From Bdellovibrionales bacterium RIFCSPHIGHO2_01_FULL_40_29 (GTDB lineage Bacteria > Bdellovibrionota > Bdellovibrionia > Bdellovibrionales > Bdellovibrionaceae), in NCBI GenBank assembly GCA_001771815.1, contig MEPU01000013.1:310001-374000 (forward strand): a stretch of DNA of 64,000 nucleotides, given 5' to 3'. The position numbers were made by a program, and so were the translations under genes. The notes under the pieces are model-generated. The model had not been told where the DNA came from and made no database searches. It saw nothing but the letters and a program-made list of their open reading frames with translations. Of the stretch, positions 17,770 through 26,636 are shown piece by piece. The stretch's first letter is position 1; the number at the start of each line of letters is the position of its first letter.

Positions 17770-19821
17770 TTACAATAAGTTCATGGGGTCAATGTCGACC
17801 AAGACCTTCACTTGAGATTCAACCCAGGACTCATCCCCTAGCAAAAAGCTGACAAACTGATTGAGCCGTTGTGATTGAGGATGCTTAAAGATCAAATGAT
17901 ACCGAAATTGATTTCTGAGCTTGGCCATTGGCGCCTGGGCCGGTCCTAAAATTTCAATATCATGATAGATTGCAAATTTTTCTTTTGCGGCATGGGCCCG
18001 CTGTGACATGACATGACATGTGTCTTTTACTTTCTGCAAGGACAGGGATTGAACCCGAATAGCGGTCATTTTATGAAAGGGTGGGTAATTCAACTGCGCT
18101 CGATGATTGAGCTCGTTTTGAACAAAACCTTCATAATCATGATTTTGCGCAAACAGCAGTGAATCATGGGTCGTATTGTATGTTTGAATGATGACCTGAC
18201 CAGGGTTTTCATCGGCCTTAGTGTGGCGACCGGATCGGCCACTCATTTGCGTGATCAATTGAAAACTTCTCTCGGAAGAACGAAAATCAGGAAGATTAAA
18301 ACCAATATCGGCTAATAAAAGGCCGACAAGTTTCAAGTTTGGAAAATCCAAGCCTTTGGCAATCATTTGAGTTCCAATTAAAATATCAATTTCAGACTGT
18401 TCCATTTTTTCGATTAGTTCCTCAAGTTCGGCGCGAGAATTAATTTCATCTCGATCGGCTCGAGCGACATTGGCTTCTGGAAAAAGTTTTTTAAGGTCTT
18501 CCTCGACGCGCTCGGTTCCAAGCCCCATCGGCGTGAGTTCGCCCTCTTTGCAGTCACTGCATTTTATTTTAAAATTTTCATGATAATCACAATAATGACA
18601 GACTAAATGTGACTGTGCATGCAGTGTTAAACTGATATCGCAATTGGGGCATTCCGCGGTGTGACCGCATTCGGGACAAAGCACCAGGTGCGCCATTCCG
18701 CGGCGGTTAAGAAGCAGTGCCACTTGCTCTTTTCTTTCAAGCGTTGCTTTCATTTCATTATAAAGTTGCTGTGATAACCAATAGGGTTTTTCAATTGATT
18801 TTTTTGGTAAATCTTTTTCAAGTCGCATGTCGACAACTTGAATATTTGGCAACGGTCGATTTTCAACGCGAGATTTTAATTGATGCAGATGATACTTTTT
18901 ATCTACTGCATTTTTCCAAGATTCTAGACTTGGCGTTGCAGATCCTAAAACGACGGGGCAGTCCATAAACTTGGCCAGCATCACGGCCGAATCCCGGCCA
19001 TTATATTTCAGTTTTTCGTCTTGTTTGTAACTGGATTCATGCTCTTCATCGACAACAATCAATCCAACATCTTCAATGGGACAAAAAAGTGCGGATCGGG
19101 CACCAATTAAAATTTTTTTGTTTCCAGTAACAATATCCCACCACTGATTGGTGCGTTCACGATCTGTTAGTTGCGAGTGCAAAACAGCAATTTTATCACC
19201 GAAACGTTCTGCAAAACGATGAACAAGTTGAGGTGTTAATGAAATTTCGGGAACTAAAAAAATTCCACGCTGACCTTTTTCTAAAACTTTTTCAAAAAGT
19301 TTGAGATAGATCTCTGTTTTTCCGGAACCGGTCACTCCGTGAACAAGGTGAACAGAAAAATCTTTATGTTCTTGAATTCCAGCAATGCAAGCAGTTTGTT
19401 CCACGGTGGGTGCGTGTTCGGATCGAGCGGCAACTGTTGGGATAACAGCGGCTCGCTTTGAGGCTCGTGCTGTTGTGGTTTTGCTCAGTGGCGGAAAACA
19501 CAACTGAACCACTCGTCCAAGAGGGTAGGCATAATACTGCGCCAACCACTCGAGCCATTTTAAAAAAGGATCCTTCAGCGCTGGCCACTCGTCATCAACC
19601 GAAATCACGCGCTTGAGATCAAATCCGGCAGCCTTTGCTTTTTCTAGGTCAGTGCTTTTTGCTGGTCCAATCACAACACCGCGTACTTGTCGTTTTCCGA
19701 GTGGAACCGTGACAATTTGACCTCGAGAAACCGAAAAATTTTCATTCTGCAAATAGGTTAGTTGGTTTTTTAACGGGGCATCGACGGCAACTTGTACCGC
19801 CGCAACTTCCTGGTCGATCAT
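17770..19821 (-). CDS. priA: primosomal replication restart helicase PriA
   Basis: The 683-residue protein has an N-terminal 3'-DNA-end-binding domain, Walker A in GVTGSGKTEIY near residue 165, the DEEH Walker B box, and a zinc-binding region with CPECGH, CPNC, CHYC and CSDC, which is specific to PriA. The C-terminal helicase lobe carries IGTQMIAKGLDFPNL and SGRSGR. It reloads the replisome at stalled forks. Its ATG overlaps the previous stop as TAATG, implying coupling to the exported-protein gene upstream. Confidence 0.95.
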   Translation of the reverse strand: MIDQEVAAVQVAVDAPLKNQLTYLQNENFSVSRGQIVTVPLGKRQVRGVVIGPAKSTDLEKAKAAGFDLKRVISVDDEWPALKDPFLKWLEWLAQYYAYPLGRVVQLCFPPLSKTTTARASKRAAVIPTVAARSEHAPTVEQTACIAGIQEHKDFSVHLVHGVTGSGKTEIYLKLFEKVLEKGQRGIFLVPEISLTPQLVHRFAERFGDKIAVLHSQLTDRERTNQWWDIVTGNKKILIGARSALFCPIEDVGLIVVDEEHESSYKQDEKLKYNGRDSAVMLAKFMDCPVVLGSATPSLESWKNAVDKKYHLHQLKSRVENRPLPNIQVVDMRLEKDLPKKSIEKPYWLSQQLYNEMKATLERKEQVALLLNRRGMAHLVLCPECGHTAECPNCDISLTLHAQSHLVCHYCDYHENFKIKCSDCKEGELTPMGLGTERVEEDLKKLFPEANVARADRDEINSRAELEELIEKMEQSEIDILIGTQMIAKGLDFPNLKLVGLLLADIGFNLPDFRSSERSFQLITQMSGRSGRHTKADENPGQVIIQTYNTTHDSLLFAQNHDYEGFVQNELNHRAQLNYPPFHKMTAIRVQSLSLQKVKDTCHVMSQRAHAAKEKFAIYHDIEILGPAQAPMAKLRNQFRYHLIFKHPQSQRLNQFVSFLLGDESWVESQVKVLVDIDPMNLL

Positions 19822-20600
19822 TATCGGAATCTCTTGTAAAAATCCTGGATAACTAAACCAATACCACCTTTGCTTGCAAGCAAATCTTCGGAAGGTTGAT
19901 TCAATGTTTGGGGATAAAAAGAACTTAATGAGGCTCCGGTTTTTGTACTGACATTGCGAACTTTAATTAAAATGCTGTGATCACCCCAAGAGACTTTTTT
20001 CGTTCGAGGAATTGAAATTTTTTTGCCATAAACAGCATAGTCTTCAAAAGAAACTTCCGCTTCGGACAGAAAGCGAAGCTTTCGAATTTGAAAGGTGTCT
20101 TGATCGATCCACAATTGAGGCTTTCCAATGTCGGGATCAGAAGGCTCTCCGATTGCAAAAGCCGTTGAACCATCAGCTCGAGAGAGGCGCATAAGAGGTG
20201 CTATCGATAACCATTTTAAATAATTTTTAAATGAATCAATGGATCGAATGGAAAGATAGCGTTCAAAAAAATCAGACAAAACCAATTCAGAATGTTTATT
20301 TTTTCCAAACATCACTGTTTTGCTTTTGCTGTTATAGATCACAACCAAACGAAATAAATCTTTAAGTGGACCCTGGCCTGTTGCAACCAATTTTAAATTT
20401 TTATCACCCTCGATGAGCCAGTTTTCTTTGATCACGTAATCGGCTGAACCAAATTTAAAAATAACATCTTGATCAATAGAGAAAATTTGATTTCCGGAGA
20501 GCGCGACGGTTTTATTTAAAACGGTGTCCAAAGGTAAGACGAAACCGTAAGAAAATGCACAAAACCACTGGACAATAGTCAAGACCATTACTGTTTTCAT
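19821..20600 (-). CDS. exported protein, possibly LolA-like fold
   Basis: A short signal peptide (MKTVMVLTIVQWFCAFSYG) precedes a beta-rich 240-residue mature protein. The alternation of short strands, the KPQLWIDQDTFQIRKLRF segment and the absence of helices recall outer-membrane lipoprotein-sorting (LolA/LolB/DUF4292-like) folds, but no signature is decisive. It overlaps priA by one base. It is divergent from the lipoprotein gene at 20668, with 67 bases between them that must hold both promoters. Confidence 0.6.
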   Translation of the reverse strand: MKTVMVLTIVQWFCAFSYGFVLPLDTVLNKTVALSGNQIFSIDQDVIFKFGSADYVIKENWLIEGDKNLKLVATGQGPLKDLFRLVVIYNSKSKTVMFGKNKHSELVLSDFFERYLSIRSIDSFKNYLKWLSIAPLMRLSRADGSTAFAIGEPSDPDIGKPQLWIDQDTFQIRKLRFLSEAEVSFEDYAVYGKKISIPRTKKVSWGDHSILIKVRNVSTKTGASLSSFYPQTLNQPSEDLLASKGGIGLVIQDFYKRFR

Positions 20601-20667
20601 TCGAAATGTATATCATAATGAAACAAGAAGTTCAGCTCGAAGGCGAAAGGTAACGGAACGTGTTACT

Positions 20668-22152
20668 ATGAAATTAGTGAAAACCTTAATCCTCATTATC
20701 CTTGTTTCCGGGCTTGTTGTTTTTTTCCAAAACTGCAGCCCACAGCAAAACACAGGTTTGCTGGGAACGCTTGAGTCCCCATCCACAATCGCTGATAAAG
20801 TTGTCACAGATGCCCCATTTGCATATGATTTGGTCGTTGATACAATTTCTTATAATTCTTGTGTCGGCGAGTATTTGAATGAATCTGGTTTACATGGTCT
20901 TAAAATTGGAGCGAATGAGGGTTTTGTCGACAGTCTTGGCACGGGGGCTGTCAAGGCAGGTCTTAAACTTCGGTCAGATTTTTTGGAGTACGTTGGGACA
21001 AATGTCAAGCCTAAGTATCCATCTACGGTGATTACTCCAGCCCAGATTAAAAATGTACTGGCAAACTCGAGTCTCAATAAAGATGTGCGAGTTCAATTTG
21101 CTGTTCGTAAAATTGCAGATCTTTCAGTTATTCAAGATATCATAAGTCCTGGCAGTCAGACGGTGCCGTTTAGTCTGCCACGAGATGGATTGGTTATTCA
21201 TTCGCCGTTAACGGATGATCCGGTTATAACAAATTTAACAAAAAATGTTCAGTTTGCAGCGGGTGGAACGGTGCTCTCTGAGGGGCCACGCCTTTACAAT
21301 TTACAGAGTGAATCAAGTCCCTCTCCCATCCAGGCTAGTTTTGGGTTCAGTAATATCACAGATGAGACCTTTCCGTTGGAAAATGCAGGAACAGATAACA
21401 TGGGGATCGCAGAAAGATATGCTGAAACTGTTCGGAATAAGTTCAATTTAACCAGCTCCGAAAAATATATTTTAGCGATTACGTATGGAACACTGGATGC
21501 AGTTGGTTCGGAAACTTCTGGTGTTGATGATGGTTTAAGTACACCAAAACGCGCAGATGATAGCGACACATCAAAAGCATATGGTCGATCCTTTGCCTTG
21601 CAGTTTGGACTGCCAACATCCCCAGTGGCTGCGGGTTGGAAAAATGTGGCTTTAAAAAGCGTTACAGAATCAAATCTTAGCGATGCTTCGCCGGCTTCTG
21701 GAAGTCGTTGGGATTGTCGTAGTTATCTGATTATGAAACAGACCCACTGGAACAATACAAAATTATCTGAGCCTTCATGCGCCCCGCTGATGAGCTCGGA
21801 TTTGAGTGATCCTGTTCGCGCCGCTCAAATTAAAAATTTGCGACGTCATTATTTAGAGACGGATTGGAATATTGGATTATTTTATGAAGCCGATCAGCTT
21901 TATATTCCGGCGGCTCGGGGAGACCATGCGATTTGTTTAGTTCCCAAGCCATCACGTGCCGAATGTTATTTGCCAACTCAGGACGCGGTTATTGCTGGAA
22001 CAGATGTTGGGATCAATTACAACCCAGGAACTGAATGTTATTTGTCGAATCGATTTGGTACTTCGTACTCTAACTCCATCGAGACTGTTCGTGCTGGTGG
22101 ACGCTGCGCCCAATTCGCCAGCATTTGTGTTCGCACGAGCACGAATTTCTAG
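20668..22152 (+). CDS. FQNC-type lipoprotein of unknown function
   Basis: The N-terminus MKLVKTLILIILVSGLVVF is followed by FQNCSP, so C23 is the likely lipidated residue. The 470-residue mature part is not recognised. Six or more cysteines lie in the C-terminal half (DCRS, PSCA, ICLV, ECYL, RCAQ, SICV), fitting disulphide-bonded surface exposure. The lipobox and the residues after it closely match those of the CISCH lipoprotein at 13848. It is followed after 32 bases by an outer-membrane protein candidate in the same direction. Confidence 0.7.
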   Translation: MKLVKTLILIILVSGLVVFFQNCSPQQNTGLLGTLESPSTIADKVVTDAPFAYDLVVDTISYNSCVGEYLNESGLHGLKIGANEGFVDSLGTGAVKAGLKLRSDFLEYVGTNVKPKYPSTVITPAQIKNVLANSSLNKDVRVQFAVRKIADLSVIQDIISPGSQTVPFSLPRDGLVIHSPLTDDPVITNLTKNVQFAAGGTVLSEGPRLYNLQSESSPSPIQASFGFSNITDETFPLENAGTDNMGIAERYAETVRNKFNLTSSEKYILAITYGTLDAVGSETSGVDDGLSTPKRADDSDTSKAYGRSFALQFGLPTSPVAAGWKNVALKSVTESNLSDASPASGSRWDCRSYLIMKQTHWNNTKLSEPSCAPLMSSDLSDPVRAAQIKNLRRHYLETDWNIGLFYEADQLYIPAARGDHAICLVPKPSRAECYLPTQDAVIAGTDVGINYNPGTECYLSNRFGTSYSNSIETVRAGGRCAQFASICVRTSTNF

Positions 22153-22184
22153 TTTTTACATCGAACTCTTGCTAGCCTTTGTTT

Positions 22185-23024
22185 ATGAAAAAAAACATCA
22201 CTAAACTGGTATTGATTTTTGCGTCTGCATTTTTATTATCTCAACTTTCGTTCGCAACAGCCATTGGTGGATCTGTTTCAACAGCAACAGGTGGGACAGG
22301 GCGTGGTGCTATTGAGCCTATTGATGGTGTTCTGCTGAATCCATCAAGTGTTGCTCAGATCAAGTCACAATTTTTTTCATTTACTTATTCTACAGAACAA
22401 ATGGGAATCACTATTTCCGACAATGGAAAAGAAGCTCTTTTTCCAGCGGCACTTGCGTTTGTGCGAACAGAGCGCGACAATTTGAAAACTCAAGACATGG
22501 CCTTGGTTTTGGCTTACAAGATCATGCCGCAGTTATCCTTTGGAACCACAGTATCACTTGTTGAGTATGTTCAATCCAATAATGGTTTAGAAGATAAGTA
22601 CCGACAGACAGTTGGTGATATCGGGATTTCATTTGCACCGACTAAAGAACTTTCGCTTGGAGTGGTTGCCTATAAGGTGTTCTCATCCAGCGCAGAACTG
22701 GCTGAAGTTTTACAAAAACAAAAGCAAATTGGATTAGGAGTCAGCTACACATTTGATACTTTTGTGAGGTTTCGATTTGACGTCGAATCTGCCCCTGAAA
22801 ATGAAACGGATCGATTGACGTATATGGGGGGGCTCGAGACTTATTTGAACGAATGGGTCATCGTTCGATTGGGATACCAGAATAACAACGTGGTTTCGAA
22901 AAATTTTACAACAGCAGGGCTTGGGTTCTCGGGCCCTCAATTTGGTATACATTACGGGTACTTAACTAACGTCGCGAACCGGGATGAAGACAGACATACG
23001 GTTGACTTGGGTATTCCTTTTTGA
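22185..23024 (+). CDS. predicted outer-membrane beta-barrel protein
   Basis: A signal peptide (MKKNITKLVLIFASAFLLSQ, cleavage after SFA) precedes alternating amphipathic strands. The segment GAIEPIDGVLLNPSSVAQ near residue 40 resembles the N-terminal 'AxxGxDAxxxNPAgla' hatch of FadL/OMP_transp-like proteins. The chain ends in the C-terminal phenylalanine (LGIPF) recognised by the BAM complex. At 279 residues it could form 10-12 strands. The start was placed at 22185; an in-frame ATG lies two codons earlier. No ligand can be suggested. Confidence 0.7.
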   Translation: MKKNITKLVLIFASAFLLSQLSFATAIGGSVSTATGGTGRGAIEPIDGVLLNPSSVAQIKSQFFSFTYSTEQMGITISDNGKEALFPAALAFVRTERDNLKTQDMALVLAYKIMPQLSFGTTVSLVEYVQSNNGLEDKYRQTVGDIGISFAPTKELSLGVVAYKVFSSSAELAEVLQKQKQIGLGVSYTFDTFVRFRFDVESAPENETDRLTYMGGLETYLNEWVIVRLGYQNNNVVSKNFTTAGLGFSGPQFGIHYGYLTNVANRDEDRHTVDLGIPF

Positions 23025-23083
23025 TAGATCATTGATCTTATTTAAAAGAACAATTTGGATTTTAATATCAAAGAGGTAAAAAA

Positions 23084-23215
23084 ATGGCTTCAAAGACTAA
23101 AAAAGTAAAGACAATCAGAAAACATAAAAAAGCCCGTTCTGGTGCAAAAAGAAAAGCCGCTTTGAGAACTAAAGGTTCAACTAAATCTCAAAAAGAATTG
23201 TTCGGCGACAAATAA
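23084..23215 (+). CDS. 43-residue lysine/arginine-rich small protein
   Basis: A complete frame starts at ATG 23084 with AGAGG eight bases upstream and ends at TAA 23215. The product is strongly basic: 13 Lys and 4 Arg in the first 34 residues, ending in QKELFGDK. It resembles small nucleic-acid-binding or ribosome-associated proteins in composition only; no family is assigned. A strong terminator begins 25 bases after the stop, so the unit looks like a genuine short transcript. It is too short for usual gene callers. Alternative: chance frame, made unlikely by the ribosome binding site and terminator. Confidence 0.75.
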   Translation: MASKTKKVKTIRKHKKARSGAKRKAALRTKGSTKSQKELFGDK

Positions 23216-23240
23216 TTTTTGTTATCATGAGTTTAAATTA

Positions 23241-23273
23241 AAAAAACCTGCTTTATGAGCAGGTTTTTTTTTG
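23241..23273 (+). terminator. strong intrinsic terminator
   Basis: AAAAACCTGCT and AGCAGGTTTTT pair around a TTATG loop, and the 3' arm runs into nine Ts. The A-run on the other side makes it work in both directions, serving the 43-residue gene (+) and the TonB-family gene (-), whose stop is 5 bases away. Confidence 0.85.
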
Positions 23274-23277
23274 GGAA

Positions 23278-24483
23278 CTAGTTTGAACCGAATCGGCGAA
23301 GCAAGGTTGGCATTTCTTGTACGCCACCTTTGATATCCCACTTGAATGGAATTTCAACCCATCCTTCTTGGCCAGGATAGAATTTCCATCTCTTTAGAGC
23401 AGATAAAGTTTTTCCATCCAAATTTCTAAAACCAGTGGATTTCATCATTCGAAATTGTGTTGGTTTTCCAGCTTTTGAAATGTAGGCATGAAATGCCACC
23501 ATACCTTGCTCGCGTCGAAGACGCTCCTCAACGGAATACTGAGGTTTGGGATTACCAGGAATCTGCTTCAATTGATCTAATGATCGAACAGCATTAGGAT
23601 CACCTGCGACATCAGTGTTTTTTTCATCAGGACCAGTTTCTCCACTGCCACGACCGGTAGTTGAAGTACCAGAACCTTTGGCACGGTTGCTGGCGGCCTT
23701 AGCCAGAGCAGCTTCACGAGCGGCGCGTTCAGCGGCAGCTTGTTCACTGGCTTTAATTTGAGCCAGAGCTGCGGCATTCCGAGTGCGCGTGGCATTCAAA
23801 GCATTTTCCATAGCCCGGGCTTCTGCCGAGTTTTTGTCTTCTAAGGCGCGCAGTGCTTGTTCTTGCTCATCGGCAATCAATCGGGCTTCATCATCCAGTT
23901 CAGATTTTTGTGCCGCAATAGCTGCAGCATTAGAGTGATCTACATTTTTAAATTCACTTTCAAACTCATCATCACCCAGGTTACCCACTTGAGCTGCAGT
24001 CACCCCATCGAAATCCAACTCAGGAGCAGCAATATCTTCGATTGTTTCGGGCACACCCACTCGTGATGGTGCTGTTTTGGCGACTGCTTTAGTTGTGCCA
24101 CCACCAGTAAATGTTTTTAATTTGGCAATCGCATTCTCTGTTCGAGTTGATAGTGCCACGGGACCAGAAACAACTTCAGCAATTTTAGAATCAACGGGAG
24201 CCGAGGGCATGGGGGATTTAACCGCAGTGGCGCCTTTAGTGGCCTTGACGACTTTACCCATTGGAACCACCAAGGATTTTACTAGGGGTTGCGGTTTTTT
24301 TATTTCAGGCGCAACAATTTCAATTACAATTTCGTCTTTTTTCAAAGAGTCCAACATAGGGACGGTCACACTCAACGCACCAATTGCTAGCAAGGTATGA
24401 ACCATCATTGAGAAACCAAAGTACTTGGTATCTTGCTCTTGAGTTTGTGATTGCAATGTTAGTAAATCGTAGTTCGCAGACAT
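23278..24483 (-). CDS. TonB-family protein with long charged linker
   Basis: The 401-residue protein has a short cytoplasmic N-terminus, one membrane helix (residues 25-45, MMVHTLLAIGALSVTVPML), a long linker rich in Ala, Lys and Glu (residues 60-300, partly coiled coil, with a GSGTSTTGRGSGETG spacer) and a C-terminal TonB-like domain ending in LDGKTLSALKRWKFYPG and IPFKWD. TonB proteins pass energy from ExbB/ExbD to outer-membrane receptors; no exbBD is in the window. AGGGG lies 6 bases before the ATG, inside a possible hairpin listed separately. Confidence 0.8.
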   Translation of the reverse strand: MSANYDLLTLQSQTQEQDTKYFGFSMMVHTLLAIGALSVTVPMLDSLKKDEIVIEIVAPEIKKPQPLVKSLVVPMGKVVKATKGATAVKSPMPSAPVDSKIAEVVSGPVALSTRTENAIAKLKTFTGGGTTKAVAKTAPSRVGVPETIEDIAAPELDFDGVTAAQVGNLGDDEFESEFKNVDHSNAAAIAAQKSELDDEARLIADEQEQALRALEDKNSAEARAMENALNATRTRNAAALAQIKASEQAAAERAAREAALAKAASNRAKGSGTSTTGRGSGETGPDEKNTDVAGDPNAVRSLDQLKQIPGNPKPQYSVEERLRREQGMVAFHAYISKAGKPTQFRMMKSTGFRNLDGKTLSALKRWKFYPGQEGWVEIPFKWDIKGGVQEMPTLLRRFGSN

Positions 24484-24489
24484 AATTCA

Positions 24490-24524
24490 CCCCTATACAT
24501 TAATAAATGTATTCAAATACGGGG
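24490..24524 (-). promoter_or_regulatory. hairpin that could hide the tonB-like ribosome binding site
   Basis: ATACATT (loop) AATGTAT forms a perfect 7-bp stem at 24495-24512, and CCCC before it can pair with the GGGG of the ribosome binding site at 24490-24493, leaving an unequal internal loop (8 bases against 1). The fold would block initiation of the TonB-family gene. The same dyad could instead be a DNA operator. Confidence 0.35.
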
Positions 24525-24579
24525 CCCGCTTTTAGGGAAGCAGGGTGATTTTGGTTATGGTGAGGACTGAAAAAATTAC

Positions 24580-25692
24580 TTACTCGTTCAAGAGTCCGTC
24601 AGGAATAATGCCCTGACGAATAGCGTCCGCAAGAGCTAAATGTTCCGGACAACCAATGATCGTCAAAGCCTCCTCGAAGGGGCGTGGATCTGGCGCAAAC
24701 AACTTTAATTTTTTAACATCTAAAATACGTTGATGAGTTTTTTCTAAATCGGATTTATGCAATTGGCCTTGCGCAATAGCCGTGAGCAATCCTTCAATCG
24801 CGATCGGAGGAGATTCGGGCTCATTGCAATAGAGTAGCAGATCTGCACCAGCCTGCATTGCACGAATCGGGATATCGCCTTTATCATAATGTGTGGCCAT
24901 GGCTTTCATATCCAGATCGTCGGTTATAATCAGACCACGGTATTTCATTTCATCACGGATCATTGTTTTAAGGAAAAAATCAGACAACGTGACAGGCCAT
25001 TTTGGATCAATATTTTTAAATAAAATATGTGCCGTCATCACCATGTCGACTCGACTACGCAATGTTTTTTTAAAGGGAACAAGTTCAACCTCATGTAGGC
25101 GCTCAAGAGTGGCGTCTTCAACGGGTAATTCTTCGTGAGAATCAATGATTGTATTGCCATGACCTGGAAAGTGTTTGGCACATGATAAAATTCCGGACTT
25201 GATGTATCCGCGAACCAAAGCCGAACACATTTTTTCAACCTGATAAGGATCCGAGCTAATGGCGCGATCGCCAATCACTGTATTTAACGGATTTGTGAAA
25301 ACATCCACACACGGTGCAAAATCCAAATTGATTCCAATACTCATCAGTTCAGTTCCCATGCGTTGAGCAAAATGAAAAGCAACTGTTGGTGCATCCAAAT
25401 CACCGATGAGCTTTAATGGTGGCCACTGAGTAAACGGAGGCTTCAGGCGATGCACGCGACCGCCCTCCATATCAATTCCAATAAACAGTGGCGCTTTGTC
25501 CTTCATCTGATGGCGAAGAGATTGAATTTCAGCACAAAGATCTCGGATTTGTTTTGGCTCGATACAATTACGTGCAAAAAGAACCACACCAGAAATATTA
25601 TTATTAATGATAAAAGATTTTTCAGACGCCGTCAGTGTTGCGCCGGAAACTCCAATGAGCATATGTTGTCCAATTAATTCGCGAAGTCCCAT
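24580..25692 (-). CDS. nagZ: beta-N-acetylhexosaminidase (GH3)
   Basis: The 370-residue protein has the GH3 NagZ marks: KHFPGHGNTIIDSHEELP near residue 170, holding the catalytic histidine-aspartate acid/base pair, and LIITDDLDMKAM near residue 252, whose aspartate is the nucleophile. GVVLFARNC and IGIDMEGGRV are also typical. It releases GlcNAc from GlcNAc-anhydroMurNAc-peptides during wall recycling, which fits anmK 7 kb away. It starts 3 bases after the previous gene (AGGAAAA upstream), so the two form an operon. Confidence 0.9.
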   Translation of the reverse strand: MGLRELIGQHMLIGVSGATLTASEKSFIINNNISGVVLFARNCIEPKQIRDLCAEIQSLRHQMKDKAPLFIGIDMEGGRVHRLKPPFTQWPPLKLIGDLDAPTVAFHFAQRMGTELMSIGINLDFAPCVDVFTNPLNTVIGDRAISSDPYQVEKMCSALVRGYIKSGILSCAKHFPGHGNTIIDSHEELPVEDATLERLHEVELVPFKKTLRSRVDMVMTAHILFKNIDPKWPVTLSDFFLKTMIRDEMKYRGLIITDDLDMKAMATHYDKGDIPIRAMQAGADLLLYCNEPESPPIAIEGLLTAIAQGQLHKSDLEKTHQRILDVKKLKLFAPDPRPFEEALTIIGCPEHLALADAIRQGIIPDGLLNE

Positions 25693-25695
25693 AAT

Positions 25696-26475
25696 TTATT
25701 TTCCTTTAGCGTGATAAATATTTACTTTGCCAGTTGGGATGTCGCCAAAAAGTTTTTCCAGTGTTGAAGAACTGACTTTGACTCCCTCGAGCGCTTCCTC
25801 TGAAGACTTAACCAACTCTGTTTCAATTCCTGTAGCTGCTGTTGAAGCTGAAATAGCTTCGCCGCGATCAGAAATTAAGTTTTCATATTCAATTCCAGCA
25901 AATTTATTCGTTACTTTCAAGAGCTGCATGGATCCTTGTGAAACCATTTTTTTGTCAACTTTTGCGGACCCCGTTTTAATATCAGCCAATTCTTCAGCAA
26001 TGGCTTGAAAGTCATATTTAGAATCCGTTTTTAAACCCTCTTTACTTTTCAGCATAAGATAATAAAGCGTTGTGGATAAGAATGTGCCTTTGGGGATTTT
26101 CTTTTCCACTTTGGATACTTTGCCATCTTCTGTGGCAACAGCGGACATTTTATCTTTAGCAAACTTGGCGTCTATCGTTTTTGTTTTTTTACCGTCTGTT
26201 GCCAGGTAACTATAGCTGATCGGTGCAAGCTCGGCAGAAGAAAGCGTCGAGAGAGACTCGGTCATATCGAAACCATTTTTTGAAAGCCGTGTAAATGAGA
26301 TGGTTTTAAAATTTCCGGTTTTACTGTCGAGTTCATTTCTGAGAACAAAAAATCCAATGTGTTTTTTAAATTGTGAAACTTTATAGTAACCTTCAAAAAT
26401 AATTTCAGCACTTGCGGATAGCGAAAAGACCATACTTCCAACAGCAAAGATCAGTGGTAAAAAGATTTTTTTCAT
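25696..26475 (-). CDS. exported protein, DUF3108-like
   Basis: A clear signal peptide (MKKIFLPLIFAVGSMVFSLSASA) precedes a 236-residue lysine-rich mature protein. The pattern of an opening EIIFEGYYKVSQFKKHIGF strand and a late KLFGDIPTGKVNIYHAKGK tail gives no firm family; DUF3108-type periplasmic proteins are a loose match. GGAG lies 12 bases before the start. It is immediately upstream of nagZ in the same operon, so a role at the cell wall is conceivable but unsupported. Confidence 0.65.
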   Translation of the reverse strand: MKKIFLPLIFAVGSMVFSLSASAEIIFEGYYKVSQFKKHIGFFVLRNELDSKTGNFKTISFTRLSKNGFDMTESLSTLSSAELAPISYSYLATDGKKTKTIDAKFAKDKMSAVATEDGKVSKVEKKIPKGTFLSTTLYYLMLKSKEGLKTDSKYDFQAIAEELADIKTGSAKVDKKMVSQGSMQLLKVTNKFAGIEYENLISDRGEAISASTAATGIETELVKSSEEALEGVKVSSSTLEKLFGDIPTGKVNIYHAKGK

Positions 26476-26636
26476 AAAGGTACTAAACTCCTGTGAGAGG
26501 TTGAACGAGTATTCTAGGAAAGTTTATCAAAAAAGGCATGGAACGCCTCAGGAACTGTTTCGTAACTAGGCAAAGGGCGAGGTTAGAAAGCCAACTGTTG
26601 TTCGCCAGGGGTTTAAGTTTAGAATAGATTTCAGCA

